Source: Rhizobiaceae bacterium
GTDB taxonomy: Bacteria; Pseudomonadota; Alphaproteobacteria; Rhizobiales; Rhizobiaceae
Assembly (NCBI GenBank): GCA_004299545.1
Contig: SCRB01000982.1
Coordinates: 1-7,672, forward strand
Length of the DNA: 7,672 nt
Reading direction: 5' to 3'
This document shows positions 1 to 5,232 of this stretch, one piece after another. Under the pieces are notes generated by a model. It saw nothing but the letters and a program-made list of their open reading frames with translations. It searched no databases and was not told where the DNA came from. A program made the translations under genes and the position numbers. Numbering within the stretch: position 1 is the first letter of the stretch; each line of letters begins with the position of its first letter.

Positions 1-656
1 CGAAAAGAATCGCTTCCGCTTTCGGGAAGAAGCGGAGCGTTAACGATGTTTCCCGCGCCTGTCTCGCCCTTCGCGCCCGTGCCCGGATAAAGCGGCATCT
101 GGTGCGTGGAACAGTAAAGAACGCTTCTATCCTGCCAGAATATATCCTGCGTGCCGTTGCCGTGATGGACGTCGAAATCGACGATGGCTACCCGTTCCGC
201 CCCGTGCGTCTTCTGCGCATGGCGCGCGGCGATCGCGGCATTGTTGAAAAGGCAGAAGCCCATTGCGCGGTCGCGCTCGGCGTGATGGCCCGGCGGGCGC
301 ATGGCGACGAAGACGTTGTCGGCTGCGCCAGAAAACACGTCGTCGACCGCGGCATTGGCGCCACCAACCGCGTGCAACGCGGCCTGCCAGCTTTTCGGCG
401 AGACGCTGGTGTCGGCATCGATGTGGCGGAGCCCTTCCTCCGGAATGGCCGATTCGATGCGCTGCACGAATTCTTCCGGATGGACGGCAAGGATGGTTTC
501 CAGCCTGCCTTCAGGAGCCTCCGTCCTGTCGAGCCGGGCGAATTGCTCATCCTCCAGCACGCGCTCTATGGCGCGAAGCCTGTCAGGCCGCTCGGGATGC
601 CCGGCAGGCGTCAGGTGCTCAAGGCATACCGGGTGCATGTAAAGCCGCGTCGTCAT
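1..656 (-). CDS. Histone deacetylase family protein (acetoin-utilisation/APAH-like zinc amidohydrolase), 3' end outside window
   Basis: The first 218 residues of a class II-type HDAC-superfamily deacetylase are visible; the C-terminus lies beyond the left edge. Seen: the N-terminal HPERPDRL stretch (residues 20-27), PPGHHA (121-126) with the paired active-site histidines His124/His125, and DFDVHHGNGTQ (160-170), whose Asp162 and His164 match two of the three family zinc ligands. The third Asp and the active-site Tyr would lie outside the window. In bacteria such enzymes remove acetyl groups from small amides, polyamines or proteins; the substrate here cannot be told. I chose ATG 656 (MTTRLYMHP) because homologues as I recall them start there; in-frame ATGs at 683 and 692 are alternatives, and no Shine-Dalgarno is convincing. 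It is transcribed away from bluB. In rhizobia this gene is often followed by xseB and dxs, which would lie to the left (recalled, not visible). Confidence 0.9.
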   Translation of the reverse strand, partial: MTTRLYMHPVCLEHLTPAGHPERPDRLRAIERVLEDEQFARLDRTEAPEGRLETILAVHPEEFVQRIESAIPEEGLRHIDADTSVSPKSWQAALHAVGGANAAVDDVFSGAADNVFVAMRPPGHHAERDRAMGFCLFNNAAIAARHAQKTHGAERVAIVDFDVHHGNGTQDIFWQDRSVLYCSTHQMPLYPGTGAKGETGAGNIVNAPLLPESGSDSF

Positions 657-765
657 CGACCCAACATAGGCGCTGCGGCTCATTCCGTCCATTCCGGCGC
701 CATACTGCGCCGGATTGTGTCGCTTCTGCCTTTTCGGCTTCTCATCAGCCGGTATAGAGTGCCGT

Positions 766-926
766 TTGCTGCCAGGTGTCCGCGCGAGCGGGAGAATCGG
801 GAACACGGTGGGAACCCGTGGCGTGCCCAACGCTGTAAGGGGGACCGGATCGGCAAAGGCCACTGTCAAACCATGACGGGAAGGCGCCGCATCCGGAACG
901 ATCCCAAGCCAGAAGACCGGCCCGGC
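766..926 (+). promoter_or_regulatory. Cobalamin (adenosylcobalamin) riboswitch upstream of bluB
   Basis: Hallmark blocks of the B12-sensing aptamer occur in the right order on the plus strand: GGTGTCCG (775-782), GGGAACACGGTGGGAA (799-814), GCCCAACGCTGTAAG (825-839), the nearly invariant GGCCACTG (858-865), GGGAAGGC (878-885), and the B12 box AAGCCAGAAGACCGGCC (906-922). Family consensus: AGCCAGGAGACCTGCC for the box and GCCACTG for the core. Ends are approximate. The aptamer finishes about 60 nt before the bluB start, so it should repress bluB when B12 is plentiful. Immediately downstream, 934-936/937-942 can pair with 958-960/951-956 around one bulged base, but no T-run follows, which favours control of translation over transcription termination. 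A weak candidate promoter lies just upstream (CTTTTC 730-735, TATAGA 753-758, 17-nt spacer). The rest of 657-987 holds no gene I can support. Confidence 0.93.
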
Positions 927-969
927 AGACATGGTCCTCCGCAAGGCCGGGCGGAGCGACGTCCAAGCA

Positions 970-989
970 ATCGCAAGGGGAAAAGCGAT
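970..989 (+). promoter_or_regulatory. bluB ribosome-binding site inside a small start-codon hairpin
   Basis: The purine run AAGGGGAAAA (975-984) is the Shine-Dalgarno site for ATG 988. It is flanked by ATCGC (970-974) and GCGAT (985-989), which are perfectly complementary, so the ribosome-binding site sits in a 10-nt loop and the first two bases of the start codon are in the stem. This placement, right after a B12 aptamer, suggests part of a translational expression platform; that role is inferred. Confidence 0.5.
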
Positions 990-1761
990 GCCGGCAGAAT
1001 CGTTTGCAGCCGAAAAATCATCCTGCTCTTTCGAAAGGGAGGCGCGCGAGGCCGTCTATCGCGCCATCCATACGCGCCGGGACGTGCGCGGCCATTTCAT
1101 ATCCGGACCGATCGACGATACTGTCCTCGCACGGCTGCTGACAGCGGCGCATCATGCACCGTCTGTCGGCCACATGCAGCCATGGAATTTCATCGTCATC
1201 CGTGACGCCGAACGGCGCGAGAAGGTGCGCGACCTTTTCCTCGCAGCGAGGAGCGAGGAAGTTTCCGCCGTTGCCGCCGAACGGCAGGCGCTCTACCGCA
1301 AGCTCAGGCTGGAAGGCATCTGCGAAAGCGCGCTCAACCTTTGCGTCACCTGCGACCGGACACGGGCGGAAGGCTCGCCGCTCGGTCGTTGGCACAACCC
1401 CGAAATGGATCTCTACAGCACGGTTTGCGCCGTGCAGAATTTCTGGCTCGCCGCCCGCGCCGAGGGCATCGGCGTCGGCTGGGTCAGCATCTTCGACAGC
1501 GTACCGCTGAAGAAACTGCTCGGCATTCCGGGGCATGTCGTTCCCGTCGCCTATCTTTGCGTCGGCCCCGTTTCGGAATTCGCCCCGAGACCTGATCTCG
1601 AAACCAAAGGCTGGCGGCAGCGCCTCCCGCTTTCCGGCCTGATCATGAGCGAAACATTCGGCGGCGACGGCGAGGCGTCGCTGAAATCGCTGGCGGACGG
1701 CATGGCGGCGGAAGGTGCCCCCGCCTCTTCACACGCGGGAGGAGGTGCGGAATATTCCTGA
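988..1761 (+). CDS. bluB: 5,6-dimethylbenzimidazole synthase BluB
   Basis: 257 residues. BluB is an oxygen-dependent flavin-destroying enzyme of the nitroreductase fold: it fragments reduced FMN to 5,6-dimethylbenzimidazole (DMB), the lower ligand of cobalamin, in the cytoplasm. Seen: RAIHTRRDVRGHF near residues 25-37, SVGHMQPWNF (59-68), CVTCDRTR (119-126), NPEMDLYSTVCAVQNFWLAARAEGIG (137-162) and VGWVSIF (163-169). Asp32 and Ser167, the residues shown to matter in Sinorhizobium meliloti BluB, fall at exactly the same numbers here. Start ATG 988 has the Shine-Dalgarno AAGGGGA; an in-frame ATG at 931 lies directly against the B12 box and is rejected. The conserved domain ends near GWRQRLPL (about 210-217); the remaining roughly 40 residues are Gly/Ala/Ser-rich and about 30 residues longer than the 227-residue Sinorhizobium protein. 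Expression is probably controlled by the upstream cobalamin riboswitch. Confidence 0.96.
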   Translation: MPAESFAAEKSSCSFEREAREAVYRAIHTRRDVRGHFISGPIDDTVLARLLTAAHHAPSVGHMQPWNFIVIRDAERREKVRDLFLAARSEEVSAVAAERQALYRKLRLEGICESALNLCVTCDRTRAEGSPLGRWHNPEMDLYSTVCAVQNFWLAARAEGIGVGWVSIFDSVPLKKLLGIPGHVVPVAYLCVGPVSEFAPRPDLETKGWRQRLPLSGLIMSETFGGDGEASLKSLADGMAAEGAPASSHAGGGAEYS

Positions 1762-1780
1762 CCGCCCCGCTATTCCTTTT
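1749..1780 (+). terminator. Weak candidate terminator between bluB and ribB
   Basis: GGAATA (1749-1754) can pair with TATTCC (1771-1776), followed by TTTT (1777-1780). It spans the bluB stop and the ribB stop, which are only 8 bp apart. The stem is short and AT-rich and the T-run is brief, so this is a possibility only. GGAATATTCC (1749-1758) is also a perfect 10-bp palindrome by itself. Confidence 0.2.
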
Positions 1781-2879
1781 CCAGAATGTCCGTCGAAACG
1801 ATGTGGATGCCAAAACCCTCCAGACCGACATAATGGCGCTCGCGCGAGGCGATCAGCCGGATCGAGCGGATGCCGAGGTCCTTGAGGATCTGCGCGCCGA
1901 GGCCGATCTCGCGCCACTCGCTTTCGCGCCGCCGCGCTTCCTCGTGCTTCTCCCCGCTGTTCTGGGAAGGCCGGTTGCGCGAATTGTGCGAAACGGCAGC
2001 CGAGCCCTCACGCAGATAAACGATGACACCCCTGCCCGTCTTTCCGAACGCTTTCATGATGTCGCGCAGGCCTTCCTCCCGTCCGAAAACGTCCGCCGCG
2101 ACATCCTCTTTATGGAGCCGGACCGGCACTTCCTCGCCGTCGCGAATATCTCCATAGACGATGGCGAGATGGTGCATCATGTCCCAGCGGAGCGCGTAGA
2201 CGAAGGCCTTCGCCTTGCCGCCGGGCGTCTCCATGTCGAAACAGGCGACACGTTCGATCAATGTCTCCTGGCGCTGGCGGTAAGCGATCAGATCGGCGAC
2301 GGAAACCCGCTTCAGCCCATTCTGTTCAGCGAAGGCGGCGACCTGCGGCCCCCGCATCACCGTGCCGTCGTCGTTCATCAATTCACTGATAACGCCGACT
2401 TCCGGCAGGCCGGCGAGGCGGCAGAGATCGACAGCCGCTTCCGTATGGCCGGACCGCATCAGCACGCCGCCCTCGCGCGCAACGAGGGGAAAGACGTGCC
2501 CCGGCCGAACGAAATCGCTTGCGCCGACATTGCCGTTGGCGAGGTTACGCACCGTCAAGGTGCGGTCGTCGGCGGAGATGCCGGTCGTCGTGCCGTGCTT
2601 GAAATCGACGCTGACGGTGAAGGCCGTCGCGTGCGGCGCATCGTTTTCGGCAACCATGGGCGCCAGGTTCAGCCGATGCGCGCCCTCGCCGGTCATCGGC
2701 GCGCAGACGATGCCGGAGGTATGCCGGACGATGAACGCCATCTTCTCCGGCGTGCAATGGACGGCGGCGACAATGAGATCGCCTTCGTTTTCGCGCCCGT
2801 CATCGTCCATGACGACGACGATTTCGCCGCGCTCGAAGGCGCGGATCGCCTCGACGGTTTTTTTCTGGTCGTAAGACAT
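1770..2879 (-). CDS. ribB: 3,4-dihydroxy-2-butanone-4-phosphate synthase with a degenerate GTP cyclohydrolase II-like C-terminal domain (RibB/RibBX type)
   Basis: 369 residues. The N-terminal domain (about 1-205) converts ribulose 5-phosphate to 3,4-dihydroxy-2-butanone 4-phosphate, the four-carbon unit of riboflavin. Seen: MDDDGRENEGDLI (24-36, acidic metal/substrate loop), RHTSG (52-56) and RSGHTEAAVDL (142-152), all signature motifs. The C-terminal domain (about 205-369) has the outline of GTP cyclohydrolase II and ends in GLEGFGIHIV. Where active enzymes carry the three zinc cysteines (the SLRCDCG region) it reads VAADVFGREEGLR (260-272) with no cysteine. The domain is therefore unlikely to be a working cyclohydrolase, and a separate ribA is expected elsewhere. 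Start ATG 2879 (MSYDQKK) is chosen over an upstream in-frame ATG at 2948, because the intervening codons lie in heptamer repeat DNA. No strong Shine-Dalgarno is seen. The gene lies downstream of aroC on the same strand after 148 bp and converges with bluB. Confidence 0.93.
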   Translation of the reverse strand: MSYDQKKTVEAIRAFERGEIVVVMDDDGRENEGDLIVAAVHCTPEKMAFIVRHTSGIVCAPMTGEGAHRLNLAPMVAENDAPHATAFTVSVDFKHGTTTGISADDRTLTVRNLANGNVGASDFVRPGHVFPLVAREGGVLMRSGHTEAAVDLCRLAGLPEVGVISELMNDDGTVMRGPQVAAFAEQNGLKRVSVADLIAYRQRQETLIERVACFDMETPGGKAKAFVYALRWDMMHHLAIVYGDIRDGEEVPVRLHKEDVAADVFGREEGLRDIMKAFGKTGRGVIVYLREGSAAVSHNSRNRPSQNSGEKHEEARRRESEWREIGLGAQILKDLGIRSIRLIASRERHYVGLEGFGIHIVSTDILEKE

Positions 2880-2896
2880 GATGCTCGCTTCGCTCG

Positions 2897-2931
2897 TTGG
2901 CAGTGGGCAGTCGGCAATTGGCAATCGGAAT
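2897..2931. repeat. Degenerate heptanucleotide tandem repeat, left copy (ribB leader)
   Basis: Five tandem 7-mers of consensus TNGGCAR: TTGGCAG, TGGGCAG, TCGGCAA, TTGGCAA and a decayed TCGGAAT. The array begins about 17 bp upstream of the ribB start. Positions 2906-2928 are complementary to 3003-3025 at 21 of 23 positions, so the two arrays are inverted copies that could fold against each other with a loop of about 74 nt. Confidence 0.75.
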
Positions 2932-2999
2932 AGAGGAATCACTCTCAAGGGAAAAGAGGCGATTGCCAGTCACGCTGTCGAGATCAGGTGTCCTTCGAA

Positions 3000-3027
3000 C
3001 TGCCGATCGCCGATTGCCGACTGCCAC
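3000..3027. repeat. Degenerate heptanucleotide tandem repeat, right copy, abutting the aroC stop
   Basis: Four 7-mers, CTGCCGA, TCGCCGA, TTGCCGA and CTGCCAC, are the reverse complement of the left-array consensus. The last unit ends at 3027, directly against the aroC stop codon (3030-3028 on the minus strand). One isolated unit, TTGCCAG (2963-2969), lies between the two arrays. Similar short intergenic heptamers, which mistranslate as [12 protein letters not shown] peptides, occur in many bacterial genomes (recalled, not searched). Confidence 0.75.
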
Positions 3028-4131
3028 TCACCCCTTTCCCGTCTGCCCCCGGTGCCTCAGGTAATGATCGGCGATCACGCACGCCACCATCGCTTCGCCG
3101 ATCGGCACGGCACGGATACCGACGCAGGGATCGTGCCGTCCCTTCGTCCTCACCTCGACATCATTGCCGTCTTTGTCGATCGAACGACGCGGCGTCAGGA
3201 TGGACGACGTCGGCTTGACGGCGAAACGCGCCACCACCGGCTGACCGGTCGAGATGCCACCAAGGATGCCGCCGGCATGGTTGGACAGGAAAACCGGCTC
3301 ACCGTCATTGCCCATGCGCATCTCGTCGGCATTTTCCTCGCCGGTGATGCGCGCGGCCTCGAAACCATTGCCGATCTCGACCCCCTTGACCGCGTTGATC
3401 GACATGAGGCCGGAGGCGATGTCCTGGTCGAGCTTGGCGTAGACCGGCGCGCCGAGGCCTGCCGGAACGCCTTCCGCCACGACCTCCACGACCGCGCCGA
3501 CCGAGGAACCGGCCTTGCGGACGCGATCGAGATATTCGGTGAAGACCGGCACTGAACCGGGATCAGGCGTGAAGAACGGATTTTCGGGATCGTCGACGAA
3601 ATTCCAGTTCCAGCGGCCGCGGTCGATCGCCTTTTCGCCGACCGATATGAGCGCACCCCTGACTGTCAGCCCGGGCACGACCTTACGTGCGATCGCCCCC
3701 GCAGCCACCCGCGCCGCCGTCTCGCGCGCGGAGGAACGGCCGCCGCCGCGATAGTCGCGCAACCCGTATTTCACGTCATAGGTGTAGTCGGCATGGCCGG
3801 GCCGGTATTGCCGGGCGATCTCGCCGTAATCCTTCGAGCGCTGGTCGACGTTCTCGATCATCATCGCGATCGGCGTGCCGGTCGTCACCATGGTTTCGCC
3901 GTCCTGCTCGTCGAGCAGGAAACCTGAAAGGACCTTGATCTCGTCGGGTTCGCGGCGCTGGGTGACGAAGCGGGATTGGCCGGGCCGGCGCCGGTCCAGC
4001 TCGGCCTGTATGTCCTGTCGCGTGAAGCGGATGCCGGGGGGGCAGCCATCGACAATGCAGCCCAGCGCCGCGCCGTGGCTCTCGCCCCAGGTCGTCACGC
4101 GAAAGAGATGGCCGAACGTATTGTGAGACAT
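3028..4131 (-). CDS. aroC: Chorismate synthase
   Basis: 367 residues, normal length for the family. It converts 5-enolpyruvylshikimate 3-phosphate to chorismate, the last step of the shikimate pathway, in the cytoplasm, and needs reduced FMN as a non-consumed cofactor. Seen: TTWGESHG (13-20; His19 is in the first family signature), [20 protein letters not shown] (110-129) followed by GGRSSARET (130-138; flavin/substrate-binding basic and serine residues), and near the C-terminus a DKDGND motif and [18 protein letters not shown] (331-348). Start ATG 4131 gives the universal MSHNTFG opening; an in-frame ATG at 4227 would add 32 poorly conserved, basic residues across the promoter region and is rejected. 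A GGAA lies 6-9 nt upstream of the start. With RibB and BluB, this is the third neighbouring product that makes or uses flavin. Confidence 0.97.
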   Translation of the reverse strand: MSHNTFGHLFRVTTWGESHGAALGCIVDGCPPGIRFTRQDIQAELDRRRPGQSRFVTQRREPDEIKVLSGFLLDEQDGETMVTTGTPIAMMIENVDQRSKDYGEIARQYRPGHADYTYDVKYGLRDYRGGGRSSARETAARVAAGAIARKVVPGLTVRGALISVGEKAIDRGRWNWNFVDDPENPFFTPDPGSVPVFTEYLDRVRKAGSSVGAVVEVVAEGVPAGLGAPVYAKLDQDIASGLMSINAVKGVEIGNGFEAARITGEENADEMRMGNDGEPVFLSNHAGGILGGISTGQPVVARFAVKPTSSILTPRRSIDKDGNDVEVRTKGRHDPCVGIRAVPIGEAMVACVIADHYLRHRGQTGKG

Positions 4132-4198
4132 CGCATTCCGGTTCGGATTCCCGCGGGTCGGCTTGGCGCCAGGCCGCCATTCCCGCTTTCGGGTCGAC

Positions 4199-4227
4199 GC
4201 TCTATCCGCCTTTTCGGCGACGGTCAA
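4199..4227 (-). promoter_or_regulatory. Candidate promoter for aroC
   Basis: Read on the minus strand: TTGACC (4227-4222), a 17-nt spacer, then TAGAGC (4204-4199). The -35 match to the alphaproteobacterial CTTGAC/TTGAC is good and the -10 only fair. It lies about 70 nt upstream of the aroC start. The spacer contains the small inverted repeat GCCTTTTCGGC (4208-4218). No mapped start site is available. Confidence 0.4.
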
Positions 4228-4242
4228 ATTGGCGATTTAGTT

Positions 4243-4271
4243 TTGACACATTCCGGTTGTTTCTGCTTTGC
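4243..4271 (+). promoter_or_regulatory. Candidate promoter for the DUF1344 gene
   Basis: TTGACA (4243-4248) is a perfect -35 box, followed by a 17-nt spacer and CTTTGC (4266-4271), a weak -10. It lies about 45 nt upstream of the start codon at 4315, which has its own Shine-Dalgarno AGGGAA (4302-4307). It is back to back with the candidate aroC promoter, only 15 bp away. Confidence 0.45.
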
Positions 4272-4314
4272 TGGGTTGGGGAACCATTCAAGACACCATA
4301 CAGGGAAAACAACA

Positions 4315-4563
4315 ATGCGAAGCCTGATCGCCGCCATCGCCATATTCATGACGCTTACGGTTGCGGCATTCGCTGCGGAGACGGAAGGGCACATCAAGAA
4401 GATCGATCGCGAAAAGGCGACGATCGTGCTGGACGATGGAAAGTCCTACAAGCTGCCGGGCGAATTCGACATTGATTCCATCAAGGAAGGGATGGATGTC
4501 GTCATCGCCTACGACAAGGTCGGCGGCCAGAACCTCATTACCGACATGCAGTTGCCGGAATAA
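4315..4563 (+). CDS. Small exported DUF1344 family protein
   Basis: 82 residues. Residues 1-20 (MRSLIAAIAIFMTLTVAAFA) form a classic Sec signal peptide: one basic residue, a hydrophobic core, and an AFA cleavage site before Ala21. The mature part of about 62 residues (EGHIKKIDREKATIVLDDGK, then YKLPGEF and EGMDVVIAYD) has the pattern of a small beta-barrel or OB-like domain and matches the rhizobial DUF1344 family as I recall it. No catalytic motif, cysteine or lipobox is present, so it is probably a soluble periplasmic protein; its function is unknown. Start ATG 4315 is supported by the Shine-Dalgarno and the signal peptide; the long in-frame upstream extension to 3976 runs through aroC and is rejected. 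It stands alone: divergent from aroC and convergent with the phosphatase gene 34 bp downstream. Confidence 0.88.
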   Translation: MRSLIAAIAIFMTLTVAAFAAETEGHIKKIDREKATIVLDDGKSYKLPGEFDIDSIKEGMDVVIAYDKVGGQNLITDMQLPE

Positions 4564-4584
4564 AGCCTGCTCACCATGAGCGGC
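4558..4584 (-). terminator. Intrinsic terminator for the fabI/phosphatase transcript
   Basis: GCC(T)GCTCA (4565-4573) and TGAGCGGC (4577-4584) form an 8-bp GC-rich stem with one bulged base and a CCA loop. Read on the minus strand the stem is followed by TTTATT (4563-4558), so it suits termination of the leftward phosphatase transcript, whose stop is about 14 nt upstream. On the plus strand no T-run follows, but the hairpin lies directly behind the DUF1344 stop and could serve both. Confidence 0.5.
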
Positions 4585-4597
4585 TGGAGGTGTTGAC

Positions 4598-5185
4598 TCA
4601 GAACCAGGCCAGGCGATCGTTCTCCAGCCTGAGGATTTTGTCCTGTGGCGTGTCGGCATTCGCCGCCTCGCTTCCAGGGACATGCTCGATGATGTTGAAG
4701 AGCGAGCGGATCACCCCGCCATGGGTGACGCAGACCGTCGGCACATCGAGAGAGGCAAGCCAGCTTCGGACGCGCTCGGCCAGCATGGCATAGCTCTCGG
4801 CATGCGCGCCGGGGGGCACGAAATCCCATTTGTCCCTCAAGCGCGGCGCGGTCGCACCGGGCGTCCGCGCTTCGATCTCGGGAAAAGTGAAACCCTGCCA
4901 ATCGCCGAAATTCAGTTCCATGAGACGGGGATCGGTCCGGTAGCCTTCCGGCGGCAGACCCATCTTGACGCGGATGCGCTCCATCGTTTCACGGGTGCGC
5001 CGCAGCGGGCTGGCGACGAAATGGAAGCCCTCGGCCGTGCCGAGCAACCGGGCCAGCTTTTCGCCGTTCTCGTCGGCCTGACGGCGTCCGACAGCATTGA
5101 TATCTATATCGGCCTGTCCCTGAACCCGGACCTCCGCATTGTAGTCGGTCTGCCCGTGGCGCACGAAATAGGTCAGCGGGTACAT
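4598..5185 (-). CDS. Histidine phosphatase family protein (phosphoglycerate mutase-like)
   Basis: 195 residues, one domain. Seen: YFVRHGQTDYN (6-16) with the phospho-accepting His10, VASPLRRTRETMERI (57-71) with the second basic site, LMELNFGDWQG (88-98) with acid Glu90, and VCVTHGGVIRSL (151-162) with the second catalytic His155. These are the complete set of branch-1 histidine-phosphatase residues, so the enzyme should be an active phosphomonoesterase. The sequence does not tell the substrate; relatives include alpha-ribazole phosphatase (CobC), broad-range phosphatases and cofactor-dependent mutases. Although bluB is close, nothing specific supports a CobC assignment, so I leave the gene unnamed. 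ATG 5185 is preceded by a strong AGGAGGAG (5203-5196), 10 nt away. It follows fabI on the same strand after 47 nt and is probably co-transcribed. Confidence 0.93.
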   Translation of the reverse strand: MYPLTYFVRHGQTDYNAEVRVQGQADIDINAVGRRQADENGEKLARLLGTAEGFHFVASPLRRTRETMERIRVKMGLPPEGYRTDPRLMELNFGDWQGFTFPEIEARTPGATAPRLRDKWDFVPPGAHAESYAMLAERVRSWLASLDVPTVCVTHGGVIRSLFNIIEHVPGSEAANADTPQDKILRLENDRLAWF

Positions 5186-5232
5186 CTCGCTCGAACTCCT
5201 CCTGGCTTGCGGTCGGGATTAGGGTCAGGACC

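Noticed and set aside
931..987. In-frame upstream ATG at 931 as the bluB start
   Set aside because: It lies directly behind the B12 box with no room for a ribosome-binding site; ATG 988 has a good one and restores the Sinorhizobium residue numbering.
102..1205. Long plus-strand open frame of 367 codons across the left region
   Set aside because: It is antisense to the clear HDAC-family gene, then crosses the riboswitch and enters bluB out of frame; its translation is Arg/Pro-rich and resembles no family.
1803..2933. Plus-strand open frame of 376 codons opposite ribB
   Set aside because: Typical GC-rich antisense shadow; the minus strand carries unmistakable DHBP-synthase motifs over the same bases.
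2878..3555. Plus-strand open frame through the heptamer repeats into the aroC antisense
   Set aside because: Starts in repeat DNA and continues opposite aroC; no start signal or recognisable product.
4132..4227. Longer aroC start at 4227
   Set aside because: The added 32 residues have no family counterpart and overlap the candidate promoter; MSHNTFG is the standard N-terminus.
4598..5185. Naming the histidine phosphatase cobC (alpha-ribazole phosphatase) because bluB is near
   Set aside because: Only general family motifs are visible, the gene is linked to fabI rather than to bluB, and no B12 element precedes it.
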